Shown here piece after piece: positions 8,934-21,000 of a DNA stretch of 35,063 nucleotides; the stretch's first letter is position 1; each line of letters opens with the position of its first letter. The stretch spans positions 1-35,063 of the forward strand of contig MCGO01000314.1 in NCBI GenBank assembly GCA_002104985.1. The letters are read 5' to 3'. The notes beneath the pieces are model-generated. The model searched no databases, was not told the DNA's origin, and saw only the letters and a list, made by a program, of their open reading frames with translations. Origin of the DNA: Rhizoclosmatium globosum (Eukaryota > Chytridiomycota > Chytridiomycetes > Chytridiales > Chytriomycetaceae). A program made the position numbers and the translations under genes.

Positions 8934-10726
8934 ATGTCTAAACTTCGTTCCGCGGCATCCAGCGAATCCCTCGTCTCCTCCATGGAAAACCTCAACGGCC
9001 GTTTAGGCCACCTCACCCCTGACCAACAAGCCGCCCTCGATCAAATGAAGAAGGACTTGCTAGAGCTGGAGGGCGGGAAGTACTACATCCCTGAGAAGCA
9101 TACCGATCATCAGTTGTTGAGGTAAACAATTGGGAGTTTGTCATCGCCCCCTCTCCTTCTTGCCCTGTCCTGCGTTGCACATATGGATCTGAATGAAGGA
9201 TATAGTGGAGTTTGGAGGTTTGGAGGTTTGGAGGTGGGCAGTAGTGGCAGGCCAATGAAATTTCACTGTTGGGGAGGATGCGTCTGGCGTGGACACCTGT
9301 CCTGCAAGTCTCTCTTTCGGTCCTCTGAAAGTGATTGTGATCGAAGGTTTATTTGAGTGACTTGAACGGGCGATGGTGTGGACGGTTAAACAACGTGGTG
9401 GTATTCGAAAACATCATCAATATGTCATCATTTGAAACTGGAGCTGGAAACATGAATGCACAAGAAGATTGGATGCTTGACGATACGAATTGGTTGTGTC
9501 GCTGGTTGTCAGGAGTGGAGCGAGAGAGAGAGAGGACTGAATGTCAAAGATACGAGGCGTGTCTTACGAACCCTCTCTTGCACCTAATACGGAAAAGCTC
9601 CCTGCTCGTTCTCCTCCAGAACAAAGATCTGATTCGAAACAAACAATTAGATTCCTGCGTGCTAGAAAGTTTGAACTCGTTGCATCCAAAAAGATGTGGA
9701 TCGACAGCGAGAACTGGCGTGCGTCTTTCGGAACCGACACCATCATTGAGACCTTTGATTTCCCAGAACATGTTGCAGCACTCAAGTACTACCCCAGGTA
9801 TGTGAAACCGTTGTCTTTTGGTTAAGAACTGACAAATTGGCCAGATTCTACCACAAGACTGATAAAGTCGGAAGACCTATTTACATTGAGCAGTTGGGTG
9901 CCTTGAAGCTCGCAGAACTCATGTCTGTGTCGACCGAGCAGCGAATGCAGCGAAACCACGTTCACGAGTACGAGCGTCTCATCAAGTACAGGATGGTTGC
10001 TTGTGCCATCAAGAGTGGCAGACACATTGAACAGAGTCTTGTTATTTTGGATTTGAAGGTACGTGTGTGTCAGACAGTGATACCTTGATTGACACTTTTG
10101 TTTATAGGGTATTCAATTGAGCACATTCAGCCAAGTGTACGGAATCGTCAAATCTGTTTCTTCAATTGCGCAAGATTATTACCCAGAGATGTTGGGCAAG
10201 ATGTTTGTGATCAATGCACCCATGCTGTTTACTGGAGGTAAGATCTGAGTGAAGAAAAGGACAGCGAGAGTGTTATAACTGAAAGGACGTCGACGAAATG
10301 TAAAGCCTTGTTTTCGTGAGAGTCCCATCAGATCTTGTCGAGGAAGTGGATGGTCGAAACTCCAAATCGACCTGCGAAATCTTCTCCTATATTCTGATCC
10401 ACCTTTTATCACACTCAAGTACTAATAAGACATCTTCATTAGTTTGGTCATTGGTGAAACCAATGCTGGATGAAGCAACTGTCCAGAAGATCAATATCCT
10501 TGGTAGCAACTACAAGGAGGCCCTTCTGACATGTATCGAATCTGACAACTTGCCCCGATTCTTGGGAGGAACATGTACGAGTTGTGGTGCCGAAGGATGT
10601 GAGCACAGTGATATTGGTCCCTGGAACGATGGAAGCGTTGAAGGGTATCCTAAGGAGGAGTTTGAGAGGATCCAAATCAAATATGGAGGAGTTGATATTT
10701 ACAGACACTTGAAGAACAAGAAGTAA
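8934..10726 (+). CDS. SEC14: Sec14-type phosphatidylinositol/phosphatidylcholine transfer protein
   Basis: Exons 8934-9121, 9651-9797, 9845-10058, 10108-10237 and 10443-10726 join in phase (963 nt, 320 residues). The CRAL-TRIO-N part reads GHLTPDQQAALDQMKKDL ... DHQLLRFLRARKF. The lipid-binding CRAL-TRIO domain follows: GRPIYIEQLGALKLAELM, VILDLKGIQLSTFSQV, YYPEMLGKMFVINAP, VWSLVKPMLDEATVQKI, and NLPRFLGGTC. This is the standard Sec14 series. Sec14 moves phosphatidylinositol and phosphatidylcholine between membranes and supports Golgi secretion. The C-terminal CSCGAEGCEHSDIGPWND-like segment is also usual. ATG 8934 is the first ATG of the frame. Intron 1 (529 nt) and intron 4 (205 nt) are long for this locus. 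Confidence 0.95.
9122..9650 (+). other. Unusually long SEC14 intron 1
   Basis: A 529-nt intron where most others here are 42-64 nt. It holds three tandem copies of an 8-mer (TTTGGAGG, about 9211-9236), a short GA run near 9520, and from ATG 9541 an open stretch in frame with exon 2. No snoRNA boxes or hairpins could be supported. Confidence 0.6.
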
Positions 10727-10952
10727 GATTTTGGAAGGTGTTTTGGTGTGAAGTTGTGGGGGAGATTGGGAAGGGTTCTGTGTTTAGGGAAGATACTCTG
10801 TCTTTAAGGGGATATATTCTGCTATGTTTTTTCTTTTGTTTAACATGTGATTCTTTACGATAACTTTGTTTTGTTTGGGAGGAGAACCAGTCTCTCTTTC
10901 TTTTTTTTCTTGCCACCAATCCAACAACAACCAACTAACCACCAACCAACCG

Positions 10953-12331
10953 ATGTTCAAAGGCAAGGCATCGACAGTAGTCAGCGGCGGGATCCGCAAG
11001 CCCAAAGCACGCACATCGGCACCCAAAGGAAAGACCAGCGCGGCCGAGAAGCGCGAGGCCCTCGATCTCGACATTGACGCGTTTGTTGCGCAGGCGGGCG
11101 GCGGTGGCGGCGGCGTCGATGCGCTGCTCTCGGGCGGGTCGCTGCGCCAGGTCTCAAAGAAGAAGCTGAAGCAGAAAGAAAAGGAGAAGGAGAAGGAACA
11201 AGAGGAACACGAACACGATCAATTGGACGACATGGACGCCGAGGAACTCGCGGAACTCAAGGCGTACGAGGAAATCCAGAAGGAGCAGCGCAAGGCGGAG
11301 CGGGAACTCAAGGCGATCGAGCGCTTGTTGACTGGTGGGGCCGAAGGTGACGACGACGATGAGGACGAGGATGATGATGAGGACGACGATGATGCGGATG
11401 ACAACAAACCTAAAGTATTCAAGAACGACAAGGTTTGTTGGGGGAAATCTTGTTGGTGAAATCTGCTAGGCACTTTCTAACCCTTGTTCCCTCAATCAGA
11501 TTGCCCTCCGTGCCAAACTAGACCATATCCGCCTCGACAACACTCCTGGAGCTGTCCTCCCATGGATCGAATTCCAACGTGTCACTGCCTCAAAGCCCCT
11601 TGACCTCCTTCCTTCTGAAGTAGACAACGACTTGAAACGTGAAATGGCTTTTTATAAGCAGGCTCTCGAAGCTGCTCTTGTTGGTTACAAGGAACTCAGA
11701 AAGCTCAACGTGCCAGTCCACAGACCTGATGATTACTATGCTGAAATGATCAAGTCTGATGAACACATGAATATGGTTAGACAGAAGCTTGTTGATGAGG
11801 CGAATGCAATTGCTGCTTCTGAAAAAGCCAAGAAGTTGCGTGATGCCAAGAAGGTGTGTTTAACTGGTTAAAAGTTTGTAACGGTCTGATTCTAACTTTC
11901 ACTCAACACAGTTCGGTAAGAAAGTGCAACAAGAGAAGCTCCTTGAACGTCAAAAGTCGAAACGAGAGGAACTCGACAAAGTCAAACTCCTCCGTAAGAA
12001 GGCAAACTCCACCAAGAACAACGAAGATGGCGGTGATGATGAGTTTGGTATTGCCGTAGACAAGGAGTATGGAGGAACGGGTAAATCGGAAACCAAAGCA
12101 GCCACAAAAGCGAAAGTGAACCACAAGCGACTTTCCAAGGACAAGAAGTTTGGATTTGGTGGAAAGAAGAGGCATTCCAAGAGCAATGACCGAGAGAGCA
12201 CGTCAGATATGAGCAGTTTCAATGGTCGCAAGATGAAGAGGGATGCTTTGAAGGGAGCCAAGAAGGGGGGCGTTGGTAAACAACAGAGGCCTGGAAAGGC
12301 ACGTCGACAGCAGCAAAAGGGGCGCAAGTGA
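10953..12331 (+). CDS. EBP2: rRNA-processing protein EBP2
   Basis: Exons 10953-11432, 11500-11853 and 11912-12331 give 417 residues. EBP2 is a nucleolar factor for 27S pre-rRNA processing and 60S subunit assembly. The conserved core is clear: LRAKLDHIRLD, PWIEFQRVTASKPLDL, NDLKREMAFYKQALEAAL, VPVHRPDDYYAEMIKSDEHM and KKLRDAKKFGKKVQQEKL. Before it are a coiled-coil, Lys/Glu-rich stretch and an acidic Asp/Glu run (about 132-150), likely nucleolar interaction surfaces. The C-terminus is Lys/Arg-rich, ending in RRQQQKGRK. Length matches fungal EBP2. The ATG chosen opens the conserved N-terminal MFKGKAS; upstream in-frame sequence is not protein-like. ERMP1 starts 75 nt after its stop. Confidence 0.95.
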
Positions 12332-12347
12332 TTCCATTCTTGTTCTC

Positions 12348-12353
12348 AATAAA
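12348..12353 (+). terminator. Polyadenylation-type AATAAA after EBP2
   Basis: AATAAA lies 17 nt past the EBP2 stop and only 53 nt before the next start codon, so the EBP2 3' end and the ERMP1 5' leader or promoter must share this short gap. Confidence 0.4.
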
Positions 12354-12406
12354 CAGCATAATAAGCCGAATAACAAGATTCCAAAAAGCATCCATCAAAA
12401 AGACAG

Positions 12407-15376
12407 ATGCAAACAACAAAGGCACCGTCCAAGTCACGGTCCCGGCCCCGCGCCAAAGCCCCCGCGCACCTCACTCTCCACGCCCCGTACACACTCTGGG
12501 TTGCACTCTCGCTCGCCGCCTCGTTCGCCGCAGCCACACTCATGGCCACGTACCTCACCTTCACGCTGCCACCACCCCAGCCCGTATCCCACACGGGCTT
12601 CTCAGAGACACGCGCCGCAACCCACGTGCGCGCCCTCGCCGAAGACATTGGAATGCGCTCAGTCGGAACGCGTGGAGAAAAGGCCGCCGAAGATTACATC
12701 CTGTCAACCCTCAACTCCATCGCATCCAACACCGACACCCGCACCCCGCTCTCCATCACAGCCCAACGCTCTTCCGGCTCTCACTATTTCACGCTCATGG
12801 ACCAACGCACAATGAAAAACTACATCAACGTGACAAACATTATTGTCCACATCTCGTGCGGCCCTGCCTGTGACGAGAACGCTGTTCTCGTGAACGCACA
12901 CTACGATACGCAGCTGGGAACTGTTGGCGCGTGTGATGATGGAATGAGTGTGGCGGTAATGTTGGAATTGGCGTCCTTGGTGTCAAAGGAAGACCCTGCA
13001 ACCTTTCGGAATTCTTTAATCTTGTTGTTTAATGGAGCGGAAGAGACGTTGCAGGATGCATCGCATGCATTCAGGTTTGTGGTGTATGGCTGATTAAACA
13101 GGGCACTAACTAATTGCCAGTGTGAACCACCCTCTTGCAAAGAAAGTACGCGCTTTCATAAACATGGAAGCCATGGGAAACAGCGGGAAGGAAGTGTTGT
13201 TCCAAGCAAACTCGCGAGAGCTTGTGGAAGCCTATGGGAAATCCGTCCGCCGTCCTCACGGCACTGTTTCTTCAAATGATTTATTTAAAACGGGACTTAT
13301 CATGAGTGACACCGACTACAGACAGTTTGTGGACTATGGTAATATGGTGGGCATTGATTTGGCAATCTACCAGAGTTCGTTTGTGTGAGTAAATTCATTC
13401 AATACACTCTTGGTTGTCTGTAACTATCGAAACCAGGTACCATACCATGTTGGACACAGCGGAGAATATCGAGACAGGCTTGATTCAGCATGTCGGTGAT
13501 AACACGTTGGACCTTGTATTGCATCTGATGAAGGAGGCTGAGATTGAAAAGTTTGAGCAGAGCCGCGACTTTATTTATTTTGATCTATTTGGTGAGCCAT
13601 TTCTGCCATGCGTTGTGTCGGGCTTACTTAGACACCACAGATACGTTCTTTTTCGTCTACAAAACTCAAACCGCTCATTTGATCCACGGAATCGTTATCG
13701 TTGTTGCCTTGCTCGAACTCATCAGACCTGCGTATTCTGTAGCGTCAAAAGTAAAGTCCGACTCACAACCAAATCCGGCAAGGAGTCTCACAGCATTCAT
13801 TATGACAACTGTCTTTGTATTATGCAATTTTGTTGCAGCTATTGTTTCCCCACTTGTGGCTGGAATCGTGACTCAATTTGTGTTGAACAAACCCTTCATG
13901 TATTTCCGTGCTGAATGGACAACATTCGCCCTCTTTGGACCAATCTCGTTGATGGGTAATGGAACTTAATGTTCATTGATCTTTTGTGCTGATTCGATTG
14001 TAACCCGCACAGGCATCTTCTCAACTCACATTTTCGCCCGTCTGTTTGTCCCAACCGACCCTCTCGACACCCCAGTTGCCTTTGAACGAAGAGTTTACGC
14101 TTCATCCATGATTATTTCCATGTTGCTCATCCTTATCATGACCTGGGCGGGGCTTGGTAGTATGTATTTGGTCATGATCCAACTCACGAGTTATTTGGTC
14201 GCATTGTGGATGGACCGTTTTATCAACCCTGCTGGAAACGGGGCGATTGGATCGCATTTCCCAATTAATCCGTTGTCCTACTTCATCGCGAGTTTCATGC
14301 CGTTTTTCATCATGATGAATAACGCGTGGTGTTTCTTGATGTTGTTTGTGCCGCTTACTGGGCGGATGGGGTATGAAACTCCAACTGATGCGATTGTGGG
14401 GGCTTTGGTTGGGCTGCTGATTGCTAGTGGGGCGAGTGGCATATTCAACACTTTGTTAGCGCGGTGCTCGTACAAATGGTTGCTGCGTGGTTTGTTGTGG
14501 AGTTTGGTAACTTCTACGGTTGTTTTGGGTGTCTTGTTTGGACGGAATCAGTTTGATGAGTTACATCCCAAGGTTCGGTTTTCAATTGTGTCTATCTTCT
14601 TTTAACAAAATTTATGACAGCGAGTATACATTCAGTACACGCAAAACGTAACGTCTGGAGCCGAATCGATTCTTGTGGCTCATGCTGACCCAGTTCCCCT
14701 TGCCTCACTTGTCGCCTCAATTTCGCAGTCTCTTGGAAATGTGAACTACACTCGACTGTCGTCAGAAGAAAATGAACATCAGTACATCTCCTTCTTACCA
14801 TTCACTCGCTTCATCGAAGTCTACAAATTTGACTTCGGAGCCCAAAATGTCCCCACCATAACAGGAATCAAAAATGATCCTGTTCCGCAAGTTGAAGTTG
14901 AAACCTTATCATACAACCAAGAAACCGGCGTGAAGGAGGTGTTGATCAAATGCTTCCATCCACAACACTTTACCACCACATTAGCTTTTGCCGCCGACCT
15001 CGTCTCCTGGTCTTTCAGCCACCCCCCAGAAACGGGATTTAGGCAGCATAATGTAAAGCATGCGGGGGGATATCCTGCCAATTACTGGAATGCGACCATC
15101 TCGTATCGAACTCGATCCGTGGCTGATAAACTGTATCTCCACTTCACAGGCGTTGAGAAAAATGCGTATGAGACGTTGGAGCCGTATTCAAAAACGCGGA
15201 AGCCTACTGGCCCTGCACACAAGCAGAAGGCACAGAGGCAGTGGATTTGGGGGAACGGATATCGCAGTGGACAAGTGATGAAGGAAGTTGCAGGAGCTAT
15301 TGAAAGCATCAAGCGAAAGTCGGAGTGGACGACTGAGGGGTATATTGCCGTTGACCAACTGACTGTGTTCGTTTAA
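12407..15376 (+). CDS. ERMP1: ER/vacuolar M28 metallopeptidase (ERMP1/PFF1 type)
   Basis: Exons 12407-13074, 13121-13384, 13437-13591, 13641-13955, 14013-14572 and 14621-15376 give 905 residues, the usual family length. A short basic N-terminus and one membrane segment (about 22-50) precede a luminal M28 peptidase domain. Zinc-site motifs are intact: NAHYDTQLG (His, Asp), GACDDGMS (bridging Asp), NGAEET (catalytic Glu pair), INMEAMG and YHTMLDTAENI (last His). GLIMSDTDYRQFVDYG and GIDLAIYQ are family signatures. Residues about 395-690 hold several membrane helices, followed by a luminal C-terminal domain. The family cleaves peptides in the ER (animals) or vacuole (yeast Pff1); the natural substrate here is unknown. 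All introns are 45-53 nt. Confidence 0.94.
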
Positions 15377-15528
15377 TGATGATAGTGTCTTAATTGTGTA
15401 TTTATCCGAATGAAGTCAAATATTCAGACGCATTTGTCTGTTTGCGCCACCCATTCTTTATTGACTGAAAAAGTATTAGAAACTGTGGCTCCCCTGTGCT
15501 CCAACATTTGATTCCCGAAAAACCGACC

Positions 15529-15991
15529 ATGACAGCCCTCCAACGATTCCTCGAGTCTCACTGCAACTTAAGCTGCCCTCATCCATCGCTAAGAGGTCCT
15601 CTGCCTTGCTCCATGCGAATATTGGACAGCAATCCAAAGAACCCAGAGGCAGCGTGTCAGACACAGCATCGTCTCCCACAACCATCTTCCAACACTCACG
15701 ATCGCCAGTCCCCCGCTCTTCCTCTCGGAAAACGAAAGCGCTCCATCACTTTTAGCAAAACAGTCTCCTTTCACGAGACATTCTCCAGACAAGAATGTGA
15801 GTACATAACGGTTTATTGCTTGAGCCACATTCTTATTCCGCACAAATGCAGATAACCGATCTGCACATTCAAAAGCGGAGCTTACATTTAGAGATATGTT
15901 AGAATTAGAGAGTATCAAACTGTCGTTGGAGAGGGCTGCGAAACTCGAAAGGACTTCATCGCCACTCCCGCAACAACAAGTTTCACTTTGA
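15529..15991 (+). CDS. Small fungal protein with VSFHETFSRQEYNRS motif
   Basis: Exons 15529-15796 and 15852-15991 (55-nt intron, phase 1) give 135 residues. Only the centre looks conserved: KRKRSITFSKTVSFHETFS followed across the intron by RQEYNRSAHSKAELTFRDM, then a helical tail (LELESIKLSLERAAKL). A basic patch, KxITF/KTVSF and an E-Y-x-R-S step recall short fungal regulators, and KRSITF resembles an RVxF-type PP1 docking site. That is inference only. No signal peptide, membrane segment or enzyme motif is present. ATG 15529 is the first ATG of the frame. The gene is flanked by ERMP1 (152 nt upstream) and a PPR gene (103 nt downstream). Confidence 0.62.
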
Positions 15992-16094
15992 AACCAGGAC
16001 ACTTTTATCGTACGCATTAGTATAACATATCTTTATTATTATCATTATTTACATAAAAATACCAACCCCTCTTTCTTCCGTTTCTTTCTTCCAA

Positions 16095-17319
16095 ATGTTT
16101 TCCACACAACGATGTCTCGCATTACCCAGAGCGCCATGGTCCCGCGAACAATGGAAAGTGTACTATGGAACACAGCATATTATTGCAGTTGGACGGACAC
16201 AAGGAGTAACTGCAATGCTCGAAGAGTACCATCGTTTGCTTCCCGTCAAAAAGGATCAAGTCCTCATAACTGCCATGCTGGGAGTCATAGCAAAGAGCAG
16301 CAAACCCAATTCAATCTCAGTGCATACGCTTAAGGCCCCTCCGCAAAAGTTTGGTCTCAAAGAGGCGAACAGAAATCAACTCTCTTGGTATGCGAATGGT
16401 CTCGTGAATGAATGGCGAATTGATAACAATAATGCGATTCCACAAGTTAAGACTCTTCAAGCTTTGCTCAATGTGGTTAGTGCTTCTGTTCACCAGTTAC
16501 TGTGAAAGTCTTCACTCACATTCAAGGATCATAAAGCATGCAAAACAGTCAGCAGTTGGACCTCTATTAGACACATTTCGTCTCTTGAATCATTATTACC
16601 CAGAAGATGAACTACGAAAGACGTATGGAATCTTGATTGATGCCTGTGCTCAACGACAACCAAAACCTCATATCCGACTTATGGAGAAGGCTTTCAACGT
16701 AGCTGTTAATCAAAAGAAAATACACTTGTTCCATTATATATTTGGAAGCATGTTTGTGGGATATGCCAGGGCTGGCAAAATTGAATTAATGATTGACATA
16801 TTGGAAACAATGGAGTCGAAATATGAAGTACGGCCGAATGCTATTCTATACTCTCATATTATTGATGCATTTGGAAAAGCTGGCAGAGTTGAGGAGATGA
16901 TGATGTGGTTTGCCAAGTTACGGAAGGCAAAGTTGGAGCAACCAGACCATATTGTCTATAACACAATGATAACTGCCTTCGGGAAAGCAGGAAAATTAGA
17001 TCACATGATCGATATATATTACGTGCTTATTGAAGGGTTGGAGAATGGAAGCATTCAACTCAACTCTCTTTACGAATTGCATCAACAACAATTGAAAAGG
17101 ATGCGCTCATGGAGGCGACCCAAGTCTGACAAATTTCTGACAGTAAGCAAGGATTCTGCCGCCGCAAAGAATGAGATGATTACTACGTACAAGACAATGT
17201 TGGAAGCATTTGTCAATCAAGGAGAATTTGGCAGAGTTGTTTGGGTTTATGATGAAATGACGAAGCGGGGAATTCCGTATGATTCTGTATCTCTCATAAC
17301 ACATGGGAATAAACTGTGA
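16095..17319 (+). CDS. Pentatricopeptide repeat (PPR) protein, probably mitochondrial
   Basis: Exons 16095-16475 and 16537-17319 give 387 residues with a 61-nt phase-0 intron. PPR units are recognisable: LFHYIFGSMFVGYARAGKIE, ILYSHIIDAFGKAGRVEEMM, IVYNTMITAFGKAGKLDHMI and TTYKTMLEAFVNQGEFGRVV. PPR proteins bind organelle RNA by stacking 35-residue helical hairpins. The N-terminus (MFSTQRCLALPRAPWSR) is basic and lacks acids, fitting a mitochondrial presequence. The RNA target is unknown. The protein ends in the middle of a repeat (IPYDSVSLITHGNKL), so a missed 3' exon or a true short end are both possible. The splice acceptor chosen (AAAG at 16536) is the one that keeps frame. Confidence 0.85.
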
Positions 17320-17417
17320 ACAGTATTTGTCAAGGGGCTGACCCATGAGACTTGATGACATTGGTCGCCACTTTTTTTCTTTCTCCCAACCTTATCTGTT
17401 TCCTTTTCATCCAAGTT

Positions 17418-18063
17418 ATGCTCAGAATCTCGTCATTTAACCGCGCCGTCCGAGTATCAAATCGGCGATATGGCCACTCTACTGTTGGTGTAAGCTTTCC
17501 TCGCCTTTGTTCCTTATCAGCGTGTGTGAGATAACATCTTTCTTCAGAAACGTCCAGTTCTGACTGAAACTGTCCAAGTTATCAAGGGCGAGAGTGGGGA
17601 CTTCACTTCCAAACTGGTTTCAAAAGTGGACCTGTTTCCAGGACAAGTCCTAGCTTCGTTGGAAGCCATGACACCAACCGACGTCAAACGTTACAGTACT
17701 GTTCAAACTGGCCCAGACTCTCACGTTGAACTCAACAGTGACTTGCTGTACATGAATCACAGCTGTGATCCCAACGTTGTACTGGACACAGACTTTGGTG
17801 TTGTGGCTGCTGCAAGGGAAATCAAGAAGGGAGACGCCATCACCTTCTTTTACCCTTCCACAGAATGGGATATGGATCAACCTTTCCAATGCTGGTGCGG
17901 AAGCCCAAAGGTACGGTCTATTCTATTCTCGTTCTTGATCCTTCTCTAACCTTTGAGTAAGTGCTTGAAACACGTTCGCGGCGCAAAGCATATTGACAGC
18001 AAGACTCTAAATCAGTTTGCGTTGAGCAGGCACATTAGAGAAATGAAAAAGGCACAAGTTTAG
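17418..18063 (+). CDS. Short SET/post-SET domain protein, possible mitochondrial presequence
   Basis: Exons 17418-17489, 17548-17910 and 17962-18063 give 178 residues. The SET core shows LLYMNHSCDPNV (the NHSCxPN cofactor-binding motif), EIKKGDAITFFYPSTEW, then a post-SET CWCGSPKCLKHVRGA with three cysteines. SET enzymes methylate protein lysines with S-adenosylmethionine. This is a compact member of the short SET family, without the extra domains of histone methyltransferases. The first 22 residues (MLRISSFNRAVRVSNRRYGH) carry arginines and no acids, like a mitochondrial targeting signal. The substrate is unknown. Its AATAAA directly follows the stop, and the sensor-kinase gene ends 27 nt further on the other strand. 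Confidence 0.85.
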
Positions 18064-18069
18064 AATAAA
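18064..18069 (+). terminator. AATAAA directly after the SET-gene stop
   Basis: AATAAA abuts the TAG at 18061-18063. The opposite gene's stop is at 18091, so the two 3' UTRs must overlap. Confidence 0.4.
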
Positions 18070-18090
18070 GTTACAATTAGTTTAAATAAA

Positions 18091-21000
18091 TCAGTTTGTA
18101 ATGGTATCATTTGACATAACGTGAAGAAATACTGGAGTTTTTTCAACATTAGCTTCTAAAGGCGAGTCTTCGTATACATCGATCATCACCACATCTGTCG
18201 TCGACGACCGATTATGTGCTAAATTCGTCTCATTCTGTTCTGTTATACGATTATCATTATTCATTCGAGATTGATAGATGTGACCATGTTTGAACTGCAC
18301 CGCGCTGGAGCGATTATGAATGTTTGTCGTTGATTTCCGTCTTAGGGAAGTTTCGGACTTAACTGCCGTTGTTATAGCATGATTTAAAGTATTCGAACTT
18401 GCATTACTTTGTACCAGTGAAAGTGAAAGAGATTTGAGGCACTCAGTTATCATGTCTTTGGTGATAGGCTTCTCCAGTATCTGGAATACACCAGCCAAAG
18501 TCAATATCCTCTTTTCTTTACTGCTAATCGTTTGGCTTGTGATAAGGACAATAGCAGGCGGATGTAATCGATCATTCACGAGGTTTTTGGCAAGATCCTG
18601 TAATATTAGGTTATTTAAATACAATTCGAGTTCACTTACTAAGACAATAGAAAAATCAAAATCCATGAAGATTGCATCAAACTTGTCTTTTGCGCACAAA
18701 TTCAAAATGTCTGTCTCATTCTCAGCCTCCCGAATGCTGTGGGGCTTAAGCATATTGGCAAGCAGCTTTCTGAATACTGTAGATTTATCTGCAAGTAAGA
18801 ACGTGAGCGAATGATCTTGACTTGAAGTTGAAACAGATTCAACAAATATGTTCTCAGTGCTACGCAAGCTGGATCTTCTTCCTTCATAGTATGAAACACG
18901 TTTTAAAGTTCCTCCACCATTTTTGAGAATCGATTTTTGTCCAGTTGAAATAGAGCGCGACAATCGAGCCTGCTCCAGTCCTAACACATCGTCGCTGCCA
19001 TTGAAATTAACACTTTGAGATAAAGCCTTTGCTTGAAGACGTGTTAATGTGCTTCCGGATTGTGTGCCTTGAATTGTATTCAAAGAGTTAATATTTTCAA
19101 AGGAGGAGCTTGTTGAAATGTTAGGCGATTTCTCTAGCGTTATGACGGGTGGAACCATCAAATTTCTTCGTAGACTACCACGATAACTTCCGTACAGACT
19201 AGCATTTCTTGATATTGGCTGAGGATATTCCTCGATAGTCACATGCTTTTTGAAACTCTTTGTTGAGAAACCGGATCCTCTCCGTTCACCCCCTCTCCTC
19301 ACAACCGATTTAGAGCTTCTTAGAGTACTGTTTGTAGAGTGAAAAGAATCCAGGAAATAATTTTGGTTTTGTAACTTCATACTGTGCATGTAAATTTTGC
19401 CAGCCATGAATGGAGCAGAGCTAAAGTCTAAAAATGGTACAGTATCCTCTTCATACACAGAATCAGTTGTGTATGGAATTTTGAGCTTGATTTGCATACT
19501 TGTACTTGTTTGGATCTCTTGTGTTACAGTGCCCTTGCATAAAGCCAGTAGCTCCTCCACAAGTCGGCTTCCCAAACTTTGCCCATGAGGAAGTTCAAAT
19601 TTTTGTCCCTCGCATGAGACTGTTATGTGCAAGAAGTTTTCATCGTGGGTGTCATAACAGCAGCTGGTGCTTCGAATCCGTAGACTAACGACTTTCGGCG
19701 AGCATTCACGCTTTTTAACGATTAGACCTCAAATGTAATCGGTTTCATTCTTCGTACCTTCAACACTAAATAATATAAGATCCTTTGTAACGCGACAGCA
19801 TCAATAAACACTGTCTCAGGAAGCTTTTCCACCAGCCATTGAAACAAAATTTTGTTTCTTTCCAATAGTGACTGTAAGGAAGAAATAGTTGCAGTGAAGA
19901 ACAGGGATAAATTGGTTTTGGACGGTTTGAGACGGACAGCCTTAGCCTGGAGTCTTACCAAGTACATCATGTCATCCGAAAAGCTTAAAATATTAGCTGC
20001 ATCGGATTTCCATCCCACTATATTCTGCATCAAAGGCTGATATTCATGATTCCCCTCGGTGTCCTTAAGTGACAACAAAAGCGAAGTAACCTGTTCATTA
20101 ATTTGCTTGAAGGCAAAAACAACCGAGTTGAACTGAAGAATGTTTTTGTCTTTAAGCTTTTGGACTTCGTCTTCGTATAATCCTCGATCACTTGCTGCTT
20201 TTGATTCCACAGTCAAACGGAGGCATTTTTCCTTGTCTGAGATAAATAAAAACGTGACTAAAACTAGCCCCAAAACTTGTCCAAACGTAAATGCTTGTGA
20301 TATCAGTGTGTAATCAGCTAAGTTTACATTATGAACATTTGGATTCATGGTGTACACTCCCACTGTCGCAATAAACCCAGTAGAGCATGTCAAACAAAGA
20401 CTTAAAACTCCATTATAGCTGCCGCAAACGATTGATATTAAGATAGTTAAGTATGTTGCTGACATTGCTGAAGAAAGTCCAATTCCAAAACTCAAACTGG
20501 TGGGAATTACAATATTCAGGACACATGAAAATATAGTTATCAAAGCTTCCTTTCTACATATTGAAATGACGGTAATTTTTTTCAATTGAAGTATGATTGG
20601 AGTTAAAGTCAGGAGGAACGGAACTTCTGCCGACCAGTCCAAAATCCCGTATTGCAGAATAGATATTGTCGACGCTGGAGAATAATACCTAACAACAGCC
20701 CTTAAGCTCGCGCCTGCTATCGGGACTATCACGACAACTGCGGCAAACTTTGGTGCAGCTCCAAAGTTTTCAAAGCGGTAATCATTAGAGATGTAGATTA
20801 AGACAGACACAGTCAAGACATTTTCGACTATGAATACAAGTGAAAGCAACAGTGCCGATTGGGGATACTCCATTGACAACAAAGCGAGGAAAGAAACAGC
20901 CAGCATCAGAATCGGTAGAATGGCTCTTGTTCTTTGTGGGGCTGCTAGTAGGCAGCCTACATTGAGGGCACTCCCCAACAAAAAGACAGGCATAGTAGAG

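Noticed and set aside
9122..9650. Intronic snoRNA in the SEC14 intron
   Set aside because: No paired C/D or H/ACA boxes could be identified by eye.
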